DNA of 64,000 nt from Hymenobacter cheonanensis (GCF_030581075.1 NZ_JAUQSW010000003.1:248001-312000); one strand, 5' to 3'; shown: positions 52,649-62,300, counted from the stretch's first letter. The notes: generated by a model not told the origin, from the letters alone. Made by a program: numbers and translations.

Positions 52649-52768
52649 ATGAAGGGAAAACCTGCGTTACAACTGCTGCGAAAATGGTGGAAGCCAGTTT
52701 TGCACGAGTTCGTGAAAGGTGTAGCTAAAGGCCTTGGCCTCTACTTCATCGCTCACTTGATACACTAG
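52649..52768 (+). CDS. Possible 39-residue cationic amphipathic peptide
   Basis: A short frame encoding MKGKPALQLLRKWWKP, then VLHEFVKGVAKGLGLYFIAH and a short end. It has seven Lys/Arg against one acidic residue, two adjacent Trp, and a helical amphipathic C-terminal half, as in membrane-active toxins or bacteriocin-like peptides. The frame is open further upstream (ATG at 52514, 84 residues). A hairpin terminator begins four bases after the stop, and an AT-rich promoter-like region lies 200 bp upstream, which argue for a real transcript. I do not recognise a family. Confidence 0.4.
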   Translation: MKGKPALQLLRKWWKPVLHEFVKGVAKGLGLYFIAHLIH

Positions 52769-52772
52769 TTGG

Positions 52773-52807
52773 GATAAGGGGCCGGGCCGGGCACTTGGCC
52801 CCTTATC
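52773..52807 (+). terminator. Terminator after the small peptide ORF
   Basis: GATAAGGGGCC (52773-52783) pairs with GGCCCCTTATC (52797-52807) around a 13-base loop, followed by TTAGTTTA. The T-run is weak but the stem is perfect. Confidence 0.6.
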
Positions 52808-52919
52808 TTAGTTTAAGGCAAATGTACTAGGCAAACGTGAGAACGTATTCAGGAGTTTAAGGAAAGAACAATTGGCCCCCATCGCCGGTCTTATCGCCTC
52901 ATTCCACAAGAATCATCTC

Positions 52920-53756
52920 ATGTCTGATACTCCTAAAACCTGGCTCATTACCGGGGCCTCCACCGGCCTTGGCGAGGCGCTAGCCACCCTGCTGCTGGCC
53001 AAGGGCGAGCGCGTGGCGGCCACCTTCCGCAAGTCGGAGCAAGTAGAAGAATTTACCAGGCGCCAACCCGGCCAGAGCCTGGGCGTGCTGGTTGATGTGA
53101 CCGACGCGGCTCAGATACAAGGCGCCGTGCAGCACATCATCACTGCCTTCGGCCACCTCGATGTGGTGGTGAATAATGCCGGCTACGGCTCGCTGGGCAG
53201 CATCGAAGAAATTACGGAGAAAGAAACCCAGCGGCAGTTCGACGTGAATGTGTTTGGGCCGCTGCGCGTGATTCGGGCGGTGCTGCCGCATTTGCGGGCC
53301 CAGAAATCGGGTAATATTCTCAACATCACCTCGGTGGGCGGCCTTATTGGGCTAGCCCACGCGGGCATCTACAACGGCTCCAAGTTTGCCCTCGAAGGCC
53401 TGGGCGAGTCGCTGGGCGCGCAGCTAAAGCCGCTGGGCATCCACGTCACCAACGTGGAGCCGGGGCCGTTTCGCACGCTGTGGGCCGGCGCTTCGGCCAC
53501 CTATACCGAAACCAGAATTGCCGATTACGCCGCTACCGTGGGCGAGGGCCTGAAAGCCTCGCTAGGCCGCGACGGCAACCAGAAGGGTGACCCCGCCAAG
53601 GCCGCCGAGGCCATGTACCAGCTCGTGCGCCTGCCCAATCCGCCGGCCCACCTGCTGCTCGGCGACTTTGCCTACCAGCTTGTGCGCCAAAAACTGCAGG
53701 ATATGCTGAAAGAAATCGACGACTTTGCTTACCTCGGCGAGCCGACCGATTTCTAA
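52920..53756 (+). CDS. SDR family NAD(P)-dependent oxidoreductase
   Basis: A 278-residue classical short-chain dehydrogenase. The cofactor motif is LITGASTGLGEALA near residue 8. It also has NNAGYGSLGSIEEI (NNAG motif), the catalytic Ser in ILNITSVGGLIG, and the Tyr-x-x-x-Lys in YNGSKFALEGLGESL, followed by VEPGPFRT. This subgroup (oxidoreductase with a C-terminal VRLPNPPAHLLLGDFAY) is widespread and the substrate is unknown. It starts at the ATG at 52920; an alternative start 16 codons upstream is unlikely. A 146-bp gap separates it from murF-alr. Confidence 0.9.
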   Translation: MSDTPKTWLITGASTGLGEALATLLLAKGERVAATFRKSEQVEEFTRRQPGQSLGVLVDVTDAAQIQGAVQHIITAFGHLDVVVNNAGYGSLGSIEEITEKETQRQFDVNVFGPLRVIRAVLPHLRAQKSGNILNITSVGGLIGLAHAGIYNGSKFALEGLGESLGAQLKPLGIHVTNVEPGPFRTLWAGASATYTETRIADYAATVGEGLKASLGRDGNQKGDPAKAAEAMYQLVRLPNPPAHLLLGDFAYQLVRQKLQDMLKEIDDFAYLGEPTDF

Positions 53757-53902
53757 ATAGCTGTTTAAGGCGTCGGCTTGAACTACCAGCGGTGCCTTAG
53801 GCACTCGCTAACCCCTAGCCCTGCCAGCGCCACCCAGCGGCCGCCGACGCATCGGCGGCCGCTTTCGGTTTACAGCGTCGGCCTTCCGACCTTTGTCCGG
53901 CC

Positions 53903-56536
53903 ATGTCTATCCAGTTTCTCGACCTGCCGGCCCTGCTCGGCGGCACGCTGCTGCAAGCTCCCGCACCCGCTGCCGAAGTTGCTACGCTGCTGCTCGACAG
54001 CCGCCGCGTGGGCCTTACCCAGGGCGCCGTGTTTTTTGCCCTGCGCGGGCCCAACCACGATGGCCACCAGCACCTGGCGGCGTTGTATGCCAAGGGCGTG
54101 CGGCTGTTTGTGGTGAGCCACCCGCCGGCCAGCCTGGCGCCGTTTGCGGGCGCGGGCTTTGTGCAGGTGCCCGATACCCTGGCGGCGCTGCAAGCGCTGG
54201 CGGCGCGCCACCGGGCAGCTTTCACAGGGCCGGTGTGGGCCATCACGGGCTCAAACGGCAAAACGATAGTGAAAGAGTGGCTGGCCCAGCTGCTAGCCCC
54301 CGACGAGGACATCTGCCGCTCGCCCAAAAGCTACAACTCGCAGGTGGGCGTGCCGCTGAGCGTGTGGGAACTGGCCCCCGGCCGCCACACGCTGGGCATC
54401 TTCGAGGCCGGTATTTCGGAGCGCGGCGAGATGGCCCGGCTAGCCCACATTATCCGGCCCACGCACGGCATCTTCACCACGCTGGGCACGGCCCACGATG
54501 CCGGCTTTGCCTCGGAAGCCGAAAAGCTGGCGGAGAAGCTAGCCCTGTTCGAGCAGCCCGGCTTCGAGCTGCTGGTGTACTGCGCCGACCAACCGGCCGT
54601 GCACGCCGCCGTGCAGGCGCGCGGCCTGCCCGCCCTGGCCTGGACGCGCCACGCGGCCCCCGGCGCGGCGCTGCGCTTTCGCCTCAAGGCTACCACCAGC
54701 GGCACCACCACGGTGCGCGTGCGGCTGGCCGAAACGGCGGCCACCGCCCACTTCCCGGCCGAGCACCTGGCCCTGCGGGCCGCCTCGCGCTTCACGCTGC
54801 CCTTCGCCGATGAGCCGTCGGTCGAGAATGCGCTGCACTGCCTGGCTGTGCTGCTCTGGCGCCAACTTGACCTTGGCAAGACCCTGGCTGCGGCTGAGAT
54901 GCAGCGCCGGCTCTTGCGCCTGCACCCGGTGGCCATGCGCCTCGAAATGAAGGCCGGCCGCCACGGCTGCTACCTCCTCGACGATACCTACAACAACGAC
55001 CTGGCCGGCCTCTCGCTGGCCCTCGATGCCCTGAGCCGGCAGGCCCGGCCTGGTGGGCGTACCCTCATCCTCAGCGATGTGCTCGAATCGGGCCTGAGCG
55101 GGGCCGACCTCTACGCCCGCGTGGCCGCGCTGGTGCGGGCCCACGGCGTCACGCGGCTCATTGGGGTGGGGGAGGCGATTTCGCACGTTGGTCAGGCAGA
55201 GCTTGCCGAAGCAGCCCGCCCTAATGATGAGGATGGTACTGCTGAGCTGCACCGGCAAGCTCAGCATGGCCAACGCTTTTCCATCCAAACCTACCCTAGT
55301 ACCGAAACGCTGCTGGCCGATTTGCAGCCGCTTCGTTTTCAAAACGAAACGATATTAATCAAAGGCGCTCGGCGCTTTGGCTTCGAGCGGGTGGTGGCGG
55401 CCTTGCAGCAGCCGCAGCACGGCACGGTGCTGGAGGTGAACCTCGACGCGCTCACCCACAACCTGCACTACTACCGGCAGCGCCTCAACGCGGGCACCAA
55501 GCTCATGGTGATGGTGAAGGCTTTTGCCTACGGCAGCGGCTCGTATGAGGTGGCTAGCCTGCTCGAATTTCAAAGGGCCGACTACCTGGCCGTGGCCTAC
55601 GCCGACGAAGGCCAGCAACTGCGTGATAACGGTATCAGCCTGCCCATCATGGTGTTGAACCCCGGCCCCGATTCGTTTGGCCAGCTGCGGCGCTACCGCC
55701 TGGAGCCCGAAATCTACTCGCTCGAACGGCTGCACGACTACCTGCAAGCGGCCCGCGAAGCCAGTGCCGACGCGGCCGGGCCGCTGCCCCCGCTGCACCT
55801 CAAGCTCGATACCGGCATGCGCCGCCTGGGCTTTGCCGAAGAGGAATTGCCTGCCCTGCTGGCCCTATTGGCTAGCCACCGGGCCCAGCTGCCGGTGGCT
55901 GGCATTATGACGCACCTGGCCGCCGCCGACGACCCTAGCCACGACGACTTCACCCGGCAGCAACTCGCCACCTTCCGGCGCATGGCCGCCGCCATCGAGG
56001 CGGTGCTGGGCTACCCGGCCCTTAAGCACGTGCTCAACTCGGCCGGCATCCGGCGCTTTCCGGAGGCGCAGCTCGATATGGTGCGCCTCGGCGTGGGCCT
56101 CTACGGCGTGGAGGCCGGGGCCGAAGATGCTGCCAACCTGCTGCCCGTGAGTACCTTAAAAACTACTATTTCGCAGATAAAAACCTTGCCCGCTGGCACC
56201 ACCGTGGGCTACGGCCGCCGGGGAGCCGCCACCGCCCACGAGCGCCGCGTGGCCACCCTTGCCATTGGCTACGCCGATGGCTACGACCGGCGCTTCTCGA
56301 ACGGCCAGGGGCTGGTGCTGCTGCATGGCCGCCGCGCCCCGGTAGTAGGCTCGGTGTGCATGGATATGGTGATGGTAGATGTAACGGAAGTGCCTGAGGC
56401 CCGCCCCGGCGACGTGGCCGTAGTCTTTGGGCAGGGGCTGAGCACGAGCGAGCTGGCGCAGCGCATTGGTACTATTCCGTACGAGCTGCTTACCAATGTG
56501 AGCGAGCGCGTGAAACGAGTGTTTGTAAGTGAATAA
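53903..56536 (+). CDS. murF-alr: Bifunctional MurF - alanine racemase
   Basis: An 877-residue fusion that makes D-alanine (racemase part) and ligates D-Ala-D-Ala to UDP-MurNAc-tripeptide (MurF part) in peptidoglycan synthesis. MurF residues 1-505 have the P-loop AITGSNGKTIVKEW, KSYNSQVGVPLSVWEL, FEAGISERGEM and DDTYNNDLAGLSLALDAL. Alr starts near 506 (VLEVNLDALTHNLHYY), with the PLP lysine in MVMVKAFAYGSGSYE and the catalytic Tyr in TVGYGRRG. The fusion is normal in Bacteroidetes. Unusual is residues about 428-458 (HVGQAELAEAAR through QAQHGQR), encoded by a palindromic DNA insertion that does not look like the rest of the domain. Confidence 0.95.
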   Translation: MSIQFLDLPALLGGTLLQAPAPAAEVATLLLDSRRVGLTQGAVFFALRGPNHDGHQHLAALYAKGVRLFVVSHPPASLAPFAGAGFVQVPDTLAALQALAARHRAAFTGPVWAITGSNGKTIVKEWLAQLLAPDEDICRSPKSYNSQVGVPLSVWELAPGRHTLGIFEAGISERGEMARLAHIIRPTHGIFTTLGTAHDAGFASEAEKLAEKLALFEQPGFELLVYCADQPAVHAAVQARGLPALAWTRHAAPGAALRFRLKATTSGTTTVRVRLAETAATAHFPAEHLALRAASRFTLPFADEPSVENALHCLAVLLWRQLDLGKTLAAAEMQRRLLRLHPVAMRLEMKAGRHGCYLLDDTYNNDLAGLSLALDALSRQARPGGRTLILSDVLESGLSGADLYARVAALVRAHGVTRLIGVGEAISHVGQAELAEAARPNDEDGTAELHRQAQHGQRFSIQTYPSTETLLADLQPLRFQNETILIKGARRFGFERVVAALQQPQHGTVLEVNLDALTHNLHYYRQRLNAGTKLMVMVKAFAYGSGSYEVASLLEFQRADYLAVAYADEGQQLRDNGISLPIMVLNPGPDSFGQLRRYRLEPEIYSLERLHDYLQAAREASADAAGPLPPLHLKLDTGMRRLGFAEEELPALLALLASHRAQLPVAGIMTHLAAADDPSHDDFTRQQLATFRRMAAAIEAVLGYPALKHVLNSAGIRRFPEAQLDMVRLGVGLYGVEAGAEDAANLLPVSTLKTTISQIKTLPAGTTVGYGRRGAATAHERRVATLAIGYADGYDRRFSNGQGLVLLHGRRAPVVGSVCMDMVMVDVTEVPEARPGDVAVVFGQGLSTSELAQRIGTIPYELLTNVSERVKRVFVSE
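55186..55275. repeat. Diverged palindromic repeat inserted in frame in murF
   Basis: CGTTGGTCAGGCAGAGCTTG at 55186-55205 and the sequence after it match the reverse complement of 55241-55275 at about 27 of 35 positions. The core GAGCTTGCCG and outer bases match the intergenic repeat at 46534-46645. The segment is 90 bp, so it keeps the reading frame. Confidence 0.7.
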
Positions 56537-56685
56537 CGTGTAAATAAGTGTTCAGCTTATCCAGTTTAGATAGCCCGTATCAGGGCAAAACGAAAGACCA
56601 AAAAGTGGGGGCAGTAGCTGGCCGGTAATAACTTAGCATCTGGAATGCAGGTTAGCGCCTGAATTATAATTTTTCCAGTATTTTC

Positions 56686-58083
56686 ATGTCTGCTATTCGC
56701 CTTTTCTTTTACAGCTTTCTGGTTGTTCTGCTTTGCGCATGGGCCCTGCCCGGCCGGGCCGCCAGCCAGCCCACTGAAACCTCGCTCGAAGGCTTTTGGA
56801 AAGGGCCGCTGCAACTGCCAGGCGGCGAGCTGGAGGTTATTTTCCGCCTGGTTCGGCTCAGCAGCGGCGAGTATTTCGCCACCCTAGATGTGCCGAAGCA
56901 GCGGGTCAGCCGCCTGTCCGTAACCGTGACTACGCGCGCCGATACCGTCATTTTTGCCTCAGCGGAGGCTGACTGCCTGTTTACTGGCCGCTTGGTGCCC
57001 GATGCCGGCCACCTGCAAGGCACCTGGCAGCAGCCGGGTTTTAAGGCCGCGCTTACCCTCACGCGCACGGCCCTGCCCACGGCGGCCACGGCCGCCAAGT
57101 CGTTTCTTACCCCGCCCTACCGCGAAATTGAGGTGACCTTTCCCAATGCCGCCGCTAGCCTCCAACTGGCCGGTACGCTTACCGTGCCGGCCGGGCCGGG
57201 GCCGTTTCCGGCGGTGGTGCTGCTTAGCGATGTGGGCTCGCAGGACCGCAACGGCACCGTGAATGAGTTTGCCCCCCTGGGCCGCCTGGCCGATTTCCTT
57301 ACCCGGCGCGGCATTGCCGTGCTGCGCTTCGATGACCGCGGCACCGGCCAGTCGACGGGGCAGGCCGAAGCCCTAGTCACCGACCTGGTAACCGATGCCC
57401 AGGCCGCGCTTGCTTTTCTGCGTACCCGGCCCGAAGTTCTGCCCGGCCGCCTTGGGCTGGTGGGCCACGGCGAGGGCGGCAACGTGGCGCTGCTGGCCGC
57501 CACCCAGCCGCAGCCGCCCGCCTTTGTGGTGGGCCTGGCGCCCAATGGCCTGCCCGGCTACGACATTGCCATGCAGCAGCAGGAAGCTACCCTGCGCAGC
57601 CTGCAAACTTCGTCGGCGCAGCTGGCTATTGCCCTGCGGCGGCAGCAGATGATACTCGATGCCATTCGGCAAACGGCTACCCGCAGCCAGGCGCGCGCCA
57701 TCGTGGTCAATATTCTGAAAAAAGATAACCCCATGCTGAGCGAGGCCGCCGCCCAGGCTCGCGCCACCGAGCTTACTACCGCGCCGTACCGCTATTTTTT
57801 AACCTTTAATCCGGCCGAGCCCCTGGCCAAAGTAGCCTGCCCCGTGCTGCTGCTTTATGGTGCCGCCGACTCGGTGGTGAACCCCGACGCCAACATGCAA
57901 GGCCTGCTAAAAGGCCTGAAGGGCAACACGGCCGTGACGGCCGATAAGCTGCCAGGGGTGAACCACTTGTTTCAGCCCGACCGCGACCAGTGGCCCATTG
58001 TGGCCGGGCAGGCCCAGCCCAATTTTTCGCCCGCCGCCCAGGAGGCCATCCGCGCCTGGATAGTGACGCAAACCAGCAAATAG
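56686..58083 (+). CDS. Exported alpha/beta hydrolase lacking the nucleophilic serine
   Basis: A 465-residue protein with a signal peptide (to GRAAS), an N-terminal beta domain (LEGFWKGPLQLPGGELEVIFRLV) and a C-terminal alpha/beta-hydrolase domain. The family normally has SGSGPQDRDG for the oxyanion region and GHSEGG at the nucleophile elbow. Here these read SDVGSQDRNG and GHGEGG, with Gly262 in place of Ser. The downstream Asp (LLYGAADSVVNP) and His (LPGVNHLFQP) are kept. Either the enzyme is inactive and binds ligand only, or it uses another residue. DNA shows GGC, one transition away from AGC. Confidence 0.88.
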   Translation: MSAIRLFFYSFLVVLLCAWALPGRAASQPTETSLEGFWKGPLQLPGGELEVIFRLVRLSSGEYFATLDVPKQRVSRLSVTVTTRADTVIFASAEADCLFTGRLVPDAGHLQGTWQQPGFKAALTLTRTALPTAATAAKSFLTPPYREIEVTFPNAAASLQLAGTLTVPAGPGPFPAVVLLSDVGSQDRNGTVNEFAPLGRLADFLTRRGIAVLRFDDRGTGQSTGQAEALVTDLVTDAQAALAFLRTRPEVLPGRLGLVGHGEGGNVALLAATQPQPPAFVVGLAPNGLPGYDIAMQQQEATLRSLQTSSAQLAIALRRQQMILDAIRQTATRSQARAIVVNILKKDNPMLSEAAAQARATELTTAPYRYFLTFNPAEPLAKVACPVLLLYGAADSVVNPDANMQGLLKGLKGNTAVTADKLPGVNHLFQPDRDQWPIVAGQAQPNFSPAAQEAIRAWIVTQTSK

Positions 58084-58226
58084 CCGGGCGCCCGGGCTAG
58101 CCCTCGTTCGGCTCGAACTAGGTATAAAGCCAACCGTAAGCCAACGGATAGGCTTGGCTTGCCGTAAGCAACGAGTCTTTCACTGCCAGCTCCGGCTGGC
58201 ACTTACACGCTCAGTTGCTTTGCATC

Positions 58227-58880
58227 ATGACTAAATCTGCCTATCCGCTGCTCGCGGCTGCCCTGCTGCTTGCCAGCTGCAACGACCTTAAAAAAACGGA
58301 CGAAAAGAATACGCTCGGCGATGCCACCACCGATACGGCCGTAGTGGCCCGCACGGGCCGCACCGTGGGCGATGTGGCTACTGGTGCCGCCAATACCGTG
58401 GACAGCGCCGCCAGCAAAGTGGGCAGCGCCGTGAGCGATGCCTTTGATGTGACCAAGGCCAAGCTTGCCGATGTGAAGCTGCCCGAAGTAAGCCTGAGCG
58501 GCATCACAGTGCGCGGCAACGAGGACTACCAGGTGTATGGCCTGGAGGAAAAAGTGCTCTTCGACACCGACAAAGCCACCATTAAGCCAAGTGCCGCCGA
58601 GGCGCTCAAGCAAATCAGCGCCTCCATCACCAAGCGCTACCCGGGCAAGGACGTGCGGGTGCTGGGCTTTGCCGATGCGCGCGGCGACAAAAGCTACAAC
58701 CGTGACCTGAGCAAGCAGCGCGCCGAGGCCGTCAAGAACTACCTCGTCGCCACCGATAAGCTGCCCGCCGACCACCTCAGCACCGAGGCCTTCGGCGAAA
58801 ACGCGCCGGTAGCCAGCAACGCTACGCCCGCCGGCCGCCAGGAAAACCGCCGCGTCGAGATTGCCGTGCGCATCCGCTAA
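58227..58880 (+). CDS. OmpA-family lipoprotein
   Basis: A 217-residue lipoprotein (lipobox LLLASC, Cys19) with a Thr/Asp/Ala-rich linker and an OmpA-like peptidoglycan-binding domain from about residue 100 to the end. The motif is EKVLFDTDKATIKPSAAEALKQISASI, followed by VLGFADARGDKSYNRDLSKQRAEAVKNYLV and NRRVEIAVRI. It probably ties the outer membrane to peptidoglycan. I use the ATG at 58227; a TTG four codons earlier is not needed. Between this gene and the hydrolase there is a 6-bp hairpin (58185-58200). Confidence 0.92.
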   Translation: MTKSAYPLLAAALLLASCNDLKKTDEKNTLGDATTDTAVVARTGRTVGDVATGAANTVDSAASKVGSAVSDAFDVTKAKLADVKLPEVSLSGITVRGNEDYQVYGLEEKVLFDTDKATIKPSAAEALKQISASITKRYPGKDVRVLGFADARGDKSYNRDLSKQRAEAVKNYLVATDKLPADHLSTEAFGENAPVASNATPAGRQENRRVEIAVRIR

Positions 58881-58921
58881 TCAGCAGTGTGCTGCCTAGC
58901 CGCTGTTGTAAGTACGCTAAA

Positions 58922-58976
58922 CTAGCCCCAAAAGAGCGCCTCCGCCTACTGGTTGGAGGCGCTCTTTTGGGGCTAG
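58922..58976 (+). terminator. Bidirectional terminator after the OmpA-family gene
   Basis: A 22-bp perfect stem, CTAGCCCCAAAAGAGCGCCT and two further bases, at 58922-58943 pairs with 58955-58976 around an 11-base loop. A/T tracts are internal to the stem. Confidence 0.8.
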
Positions 58977-59029
58977 CGTCGTTATGCGCGCGGCTGGCGA
59001 TACTATCCTGAGTTAATTATTTAGCATAA

Positions 59030-59065
59030 AAGAGGCCCATCCTACTGCTGTAGAATGGGCCTCTT
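59030..59065 (-). terminator. Terminator after the PID-CTERM-like gene
   Basis: AAGAGGCCCAT (59030-59040) pairs with ATGGGCCTCTT (59055-59065) around a 14-base loop; read on the minus strand it runs into TTTTATGC. It lies 24 bp after the stop of the small gene. Confidence 0.7.
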
Positions 59066-59088
59066 GGAGTAAAGGGCTAGCGAAGGAG

Positions 59089-59286
59089 CTAGCTACGTTG
59101 GCGGCGCAGGCGCAGGCGCTTGAGGCCATAGGCCACGCCGCCGGCCAGCAGCAGCGAAGCGCCGCCATCAAGCGGCACTTCGGTGGCGGTGGGAGCTTGC
59201 GGCGTGGGGCCGCCCGTGGTGGGAGATTGCGCATAGCCGGCCGCGGCGGCCAGTAAGAGGGTGGCCAGGAGAAAAATGCGGTTCAT
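59089..59286 (-). CDS. Small protein with a PID-CTERM-like sorting tail
   Basis: A 65-residue protein: signal peptide (MNRIFLLATLLLAAAAGYAQ), a short Pro/Thr-rich linker, then PLDGGASLLLAGGVAYGLKRLRLRRQRS. The last 28 residues have the order of an exosortase/CTERM-type signal: a P(L/I)DGG motif, a hydrophobic helix and a basic end. In Bacteroidetes the PID-CTERM signal is read by a dedicated sorting enzyme, which is not in this window. Nothing is left as a mature domain beyond the linker, so its own role is unclear. The ATG at 59286 is used. Confidence 0.75.
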   Translation of the reverse strand: MNRIFLLATLLLAAAAGYAQSPTTGGPTPQAPTATEVPLDGGASLLLAGGVAYGLKRLRLRRQRS

Positions 59287-59367
59287 AGAAATCAAAAGAT
59301 TGAGTTGATGGATGCGCCATTGCTACCTGGCGGCCGGCCGGGGCCAGCCGCCAGGTAGCGGTGCTTT

Positions 59368-62300
59368 TTACTCCACGGTCAGGCGCTTGACCACGGTGCC
59401 GGCACTGGTGTTCAGGCGCAGGGCATAAACGCCGGCCGACAGCCCACGCAGGTCGAGCGAGTGGGCCACCGCGCCTTGGGCAGGCAGCGTGGTGGTGCGC
59501 ACCACCCGGCCCAGGGCATCGACCAGGGTGGCCGTTACGGCCTGGCGGCCGAGGCTGGCGGGCAGCTCCAGGAAGGCACTGGTCTTAGCCGGGTTGGGGT
59601 AGAGGGCTACCTGCTGGGCCAGGGCGGCGGGCACCGTGGCTAGCGGCTGCTGCGGCGAGAATAGCAGCTCGAAACGGCCGGTGATGAGCGCCGAGGCATT
59701 GCTCACCGTGAACTGGTAGCTGGGCGTCAGGCGCAGGTCCGTAACGGTGCCGGTTTGCAGGTCGCGCAGGTACACCGGCACGGCCGCCAGGTTCAGCAGC
59801 TGGGCCGAAGTGAGCGAGTAAGTGCCGGGCGCGGGCACGCCCACGGCCAGCGATACCACGCGCTGCGCAGTGCCCAGCGGCGAGCGGCCATCGATAGCCA
59901 GCTGGTGGCTCGCCACGCTGGTCGAGAGGTTCAGGCCGGTCGAGTTGGGCAGCTTCTCCGCGTCGTACTGCGGGTCGAGGCCTTCGGTGGCGCCTTGTTC
60001 AAAGTACACGTAGGCGTCATCGGTTAGGCTGCCGGTGGTGCTGGCTAGGGTGAGCTGCACCAGGGGGCGCGTTTCGGCGGCCGTGCGGAGGTAGGCCGGG
60101 TTGGTGTAGGCAGTCACGCGGTTGGCGTTGCGGAATACGAGAGTGCCACTAGTCTGCCCCGTGCTCACGCGGGTGAAGAACGCCTGGCCCATTGCCAGCA
60201 CCGGGTTGCCGCTACCCACGCCATTGGTATAAGCGCGGTAGTTGCCGGTATACTGCCCACTGCTCTCGAAGATGTAGATGGCCGCATCCAGGTTCGTGCG
60301 GTCGCCAGCGGCTTGCAGCGAGTAGTCGTAGGGCGAGGGGTAGGGGTTGCCCATCAGGTTCCAGCCCGCGTCCGTGGCGTTGGCCGAGCCCGCCGCGTTG
60401 CGCGTCAGGCTGCGCACCAGGTCACCATAGCCCGGCTGGCCTTTGAAGCTTACCGTCTGGCTAGCGGCCAGGTTCACCGTGTAGCCCAGGCCCGAGGTCA
60501 TGCGGTCGCTCAGCGCGGCGGGCGAGAGCCAGCCTTTGTCGAAGCTGCTGAGGTTATTTGTCACCGACGCCAACCGGGTCTGGTCGTAGGCGAAAATGTT
60601 GGGGAAGGGCGTAGTCGTGCCCGGCGTAGCCGAGGTATTGTAGGCCGTATTCGCCAGGGGCGTGAAATTGGCCGTGGCCAGGTCGCTGAACATAGTACCC
60701 TGCGAGTTCGATGTGCTCACCGTGGGCGAGGCCAGGTGGCGGTAGCCCGCGCCCGGGTTTGCGCCGGGGCTGATGTAGCGCTGCGCCGTTACGCTGGTGC
60801 CTAGGAGCGAAACGCCTACCGAAGGGCTAGCTATCATGGCCGTGCCGGTAGCGTTCGACTCCAGCAGCACCGGGTTGCCGTTGGTGTTCAGGTTGGTGCT
60901 GGTCAGCAGCAGGCGCTGCAAATTGAAACCGGCCGAGGTGCTCAGGTTCACATCATTGCCGCTGGTGGTGAGGTTCCAGAAGCGCGTGGTGCTGCTGCCC
61001 AGAATCTGGCTGCCCGCATTGCCGCCCAGCTGCACCGTGCCGCCGGTGGCGGTGAAGGTGCCATTGTTGGTCCAGGTGCCGCGCACGTCGAGCGTGCCGT
61101 CGGTCTGCGTTATCGTGGCGCCCGTGTTAAGGGTGAGCGCGCGGGCAGTGGGCGTGCCGCCGTTCAGCAGCGGGTAGCGGGGAGCCCCGGCCGGAATAAT
61201 GGCATCGAACGCGCTATTGGGCACGCCGCCAGTCCAGTTGCCAGCCGTAAACCAGTCCGTCGACACGGCGCCCGTCCACGTCGTCAGCGGGTCGGTCAGC
61301 AGGATGGCCTGCGCGTAGCTGGCCGTCACTGTGTTTGCGCTGTTGAGCAGCTGCACTTGCTGCAAGCCGCCGCAGCCATTCAGCACCTGAATATCGTCGA
61401 TGTACCAGCCTAGCAAACCATTGTAGGGGTTGCCTTCATCAGACTGAAACTGGAAGCGCACCCGGATGGACTGCCCACTGAACGAAGTCAGGTTGAGTAC
61501 CGATTGCTGGAAGGCGGCCGGGCCGCTCAGCTCCGACGATATCCCGGAGAAGCACGGCTTGCCCGCCGAGGCCGTGCCCGTGGTGAAGACCGAGTTGTAG
61601 CCGTTCTGCAGGAAGTAGCTGGCGGCATCCTGCCAGGCCCCGTTATTCACCGAGATGGCCACCATGCCGCCATCGTAAATAGACTCGGTGCTGAAAAAGT
61701 GGTAGAAAGACAGCAGCGAGAAGCCCGTTGGCGTGAACGCGGCCGACGTGAGGGTCACGTCAGACTTGGCATTGGGGTCGCCCGCGGCCCACGAGGTAGT
61801 GCCGCTGTGCGCTAGGGCCGTGGTGGGGGCCCAGGCATTGCCGCCGCCCGCCGTTACCACGGCCGGGGTGAAGCCACCCACGGTATTGGTTTCGCGGTCA
61901 TCATTCACGGGGAGCACAATGGGGCAGGCCGCGCCAGTGGCCGCCTGGGCCACAATCTGGAAGGTGCGCTGCTGCCCTTTGGTAAAGTTGAGGCCGGAGA
62001 ACGTGACGGTGTTGCCGCTAAGCGTGCCGCCCGAGCTGCTGACATATTGTAAGCCCGCGGGCAGCTGGTCGGTAATGGAAACCGAGGACGTGGGCTGGCA
62101 ATCGCAGGAGGCCGCTAGGGTAATGGTAAACTGGTTGCCCACCAGGGGCGTGGTGTGCTTGCGCAGCGTCACGCCCGGCTGGTCATAGGCCACCGTTTGG
62201 TCGGTGGCGCTGGTCGCAGCCCCTTCGCGGGCACTAAAGCCCATGCCCCGGCGCGCAAACGCACTCCAAATGCTGCAGTGGTATTGCCCGCCATACAGCA

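Noticed and set aside
58081..58226. Structured intergenic stretch between hydrolase and OmpA genes with repeated CCGTAAGCCA-like words
   Set aside because: Only a 6-bp hairpin and short imperfect repeats are present, too weak to call a functional RNA.
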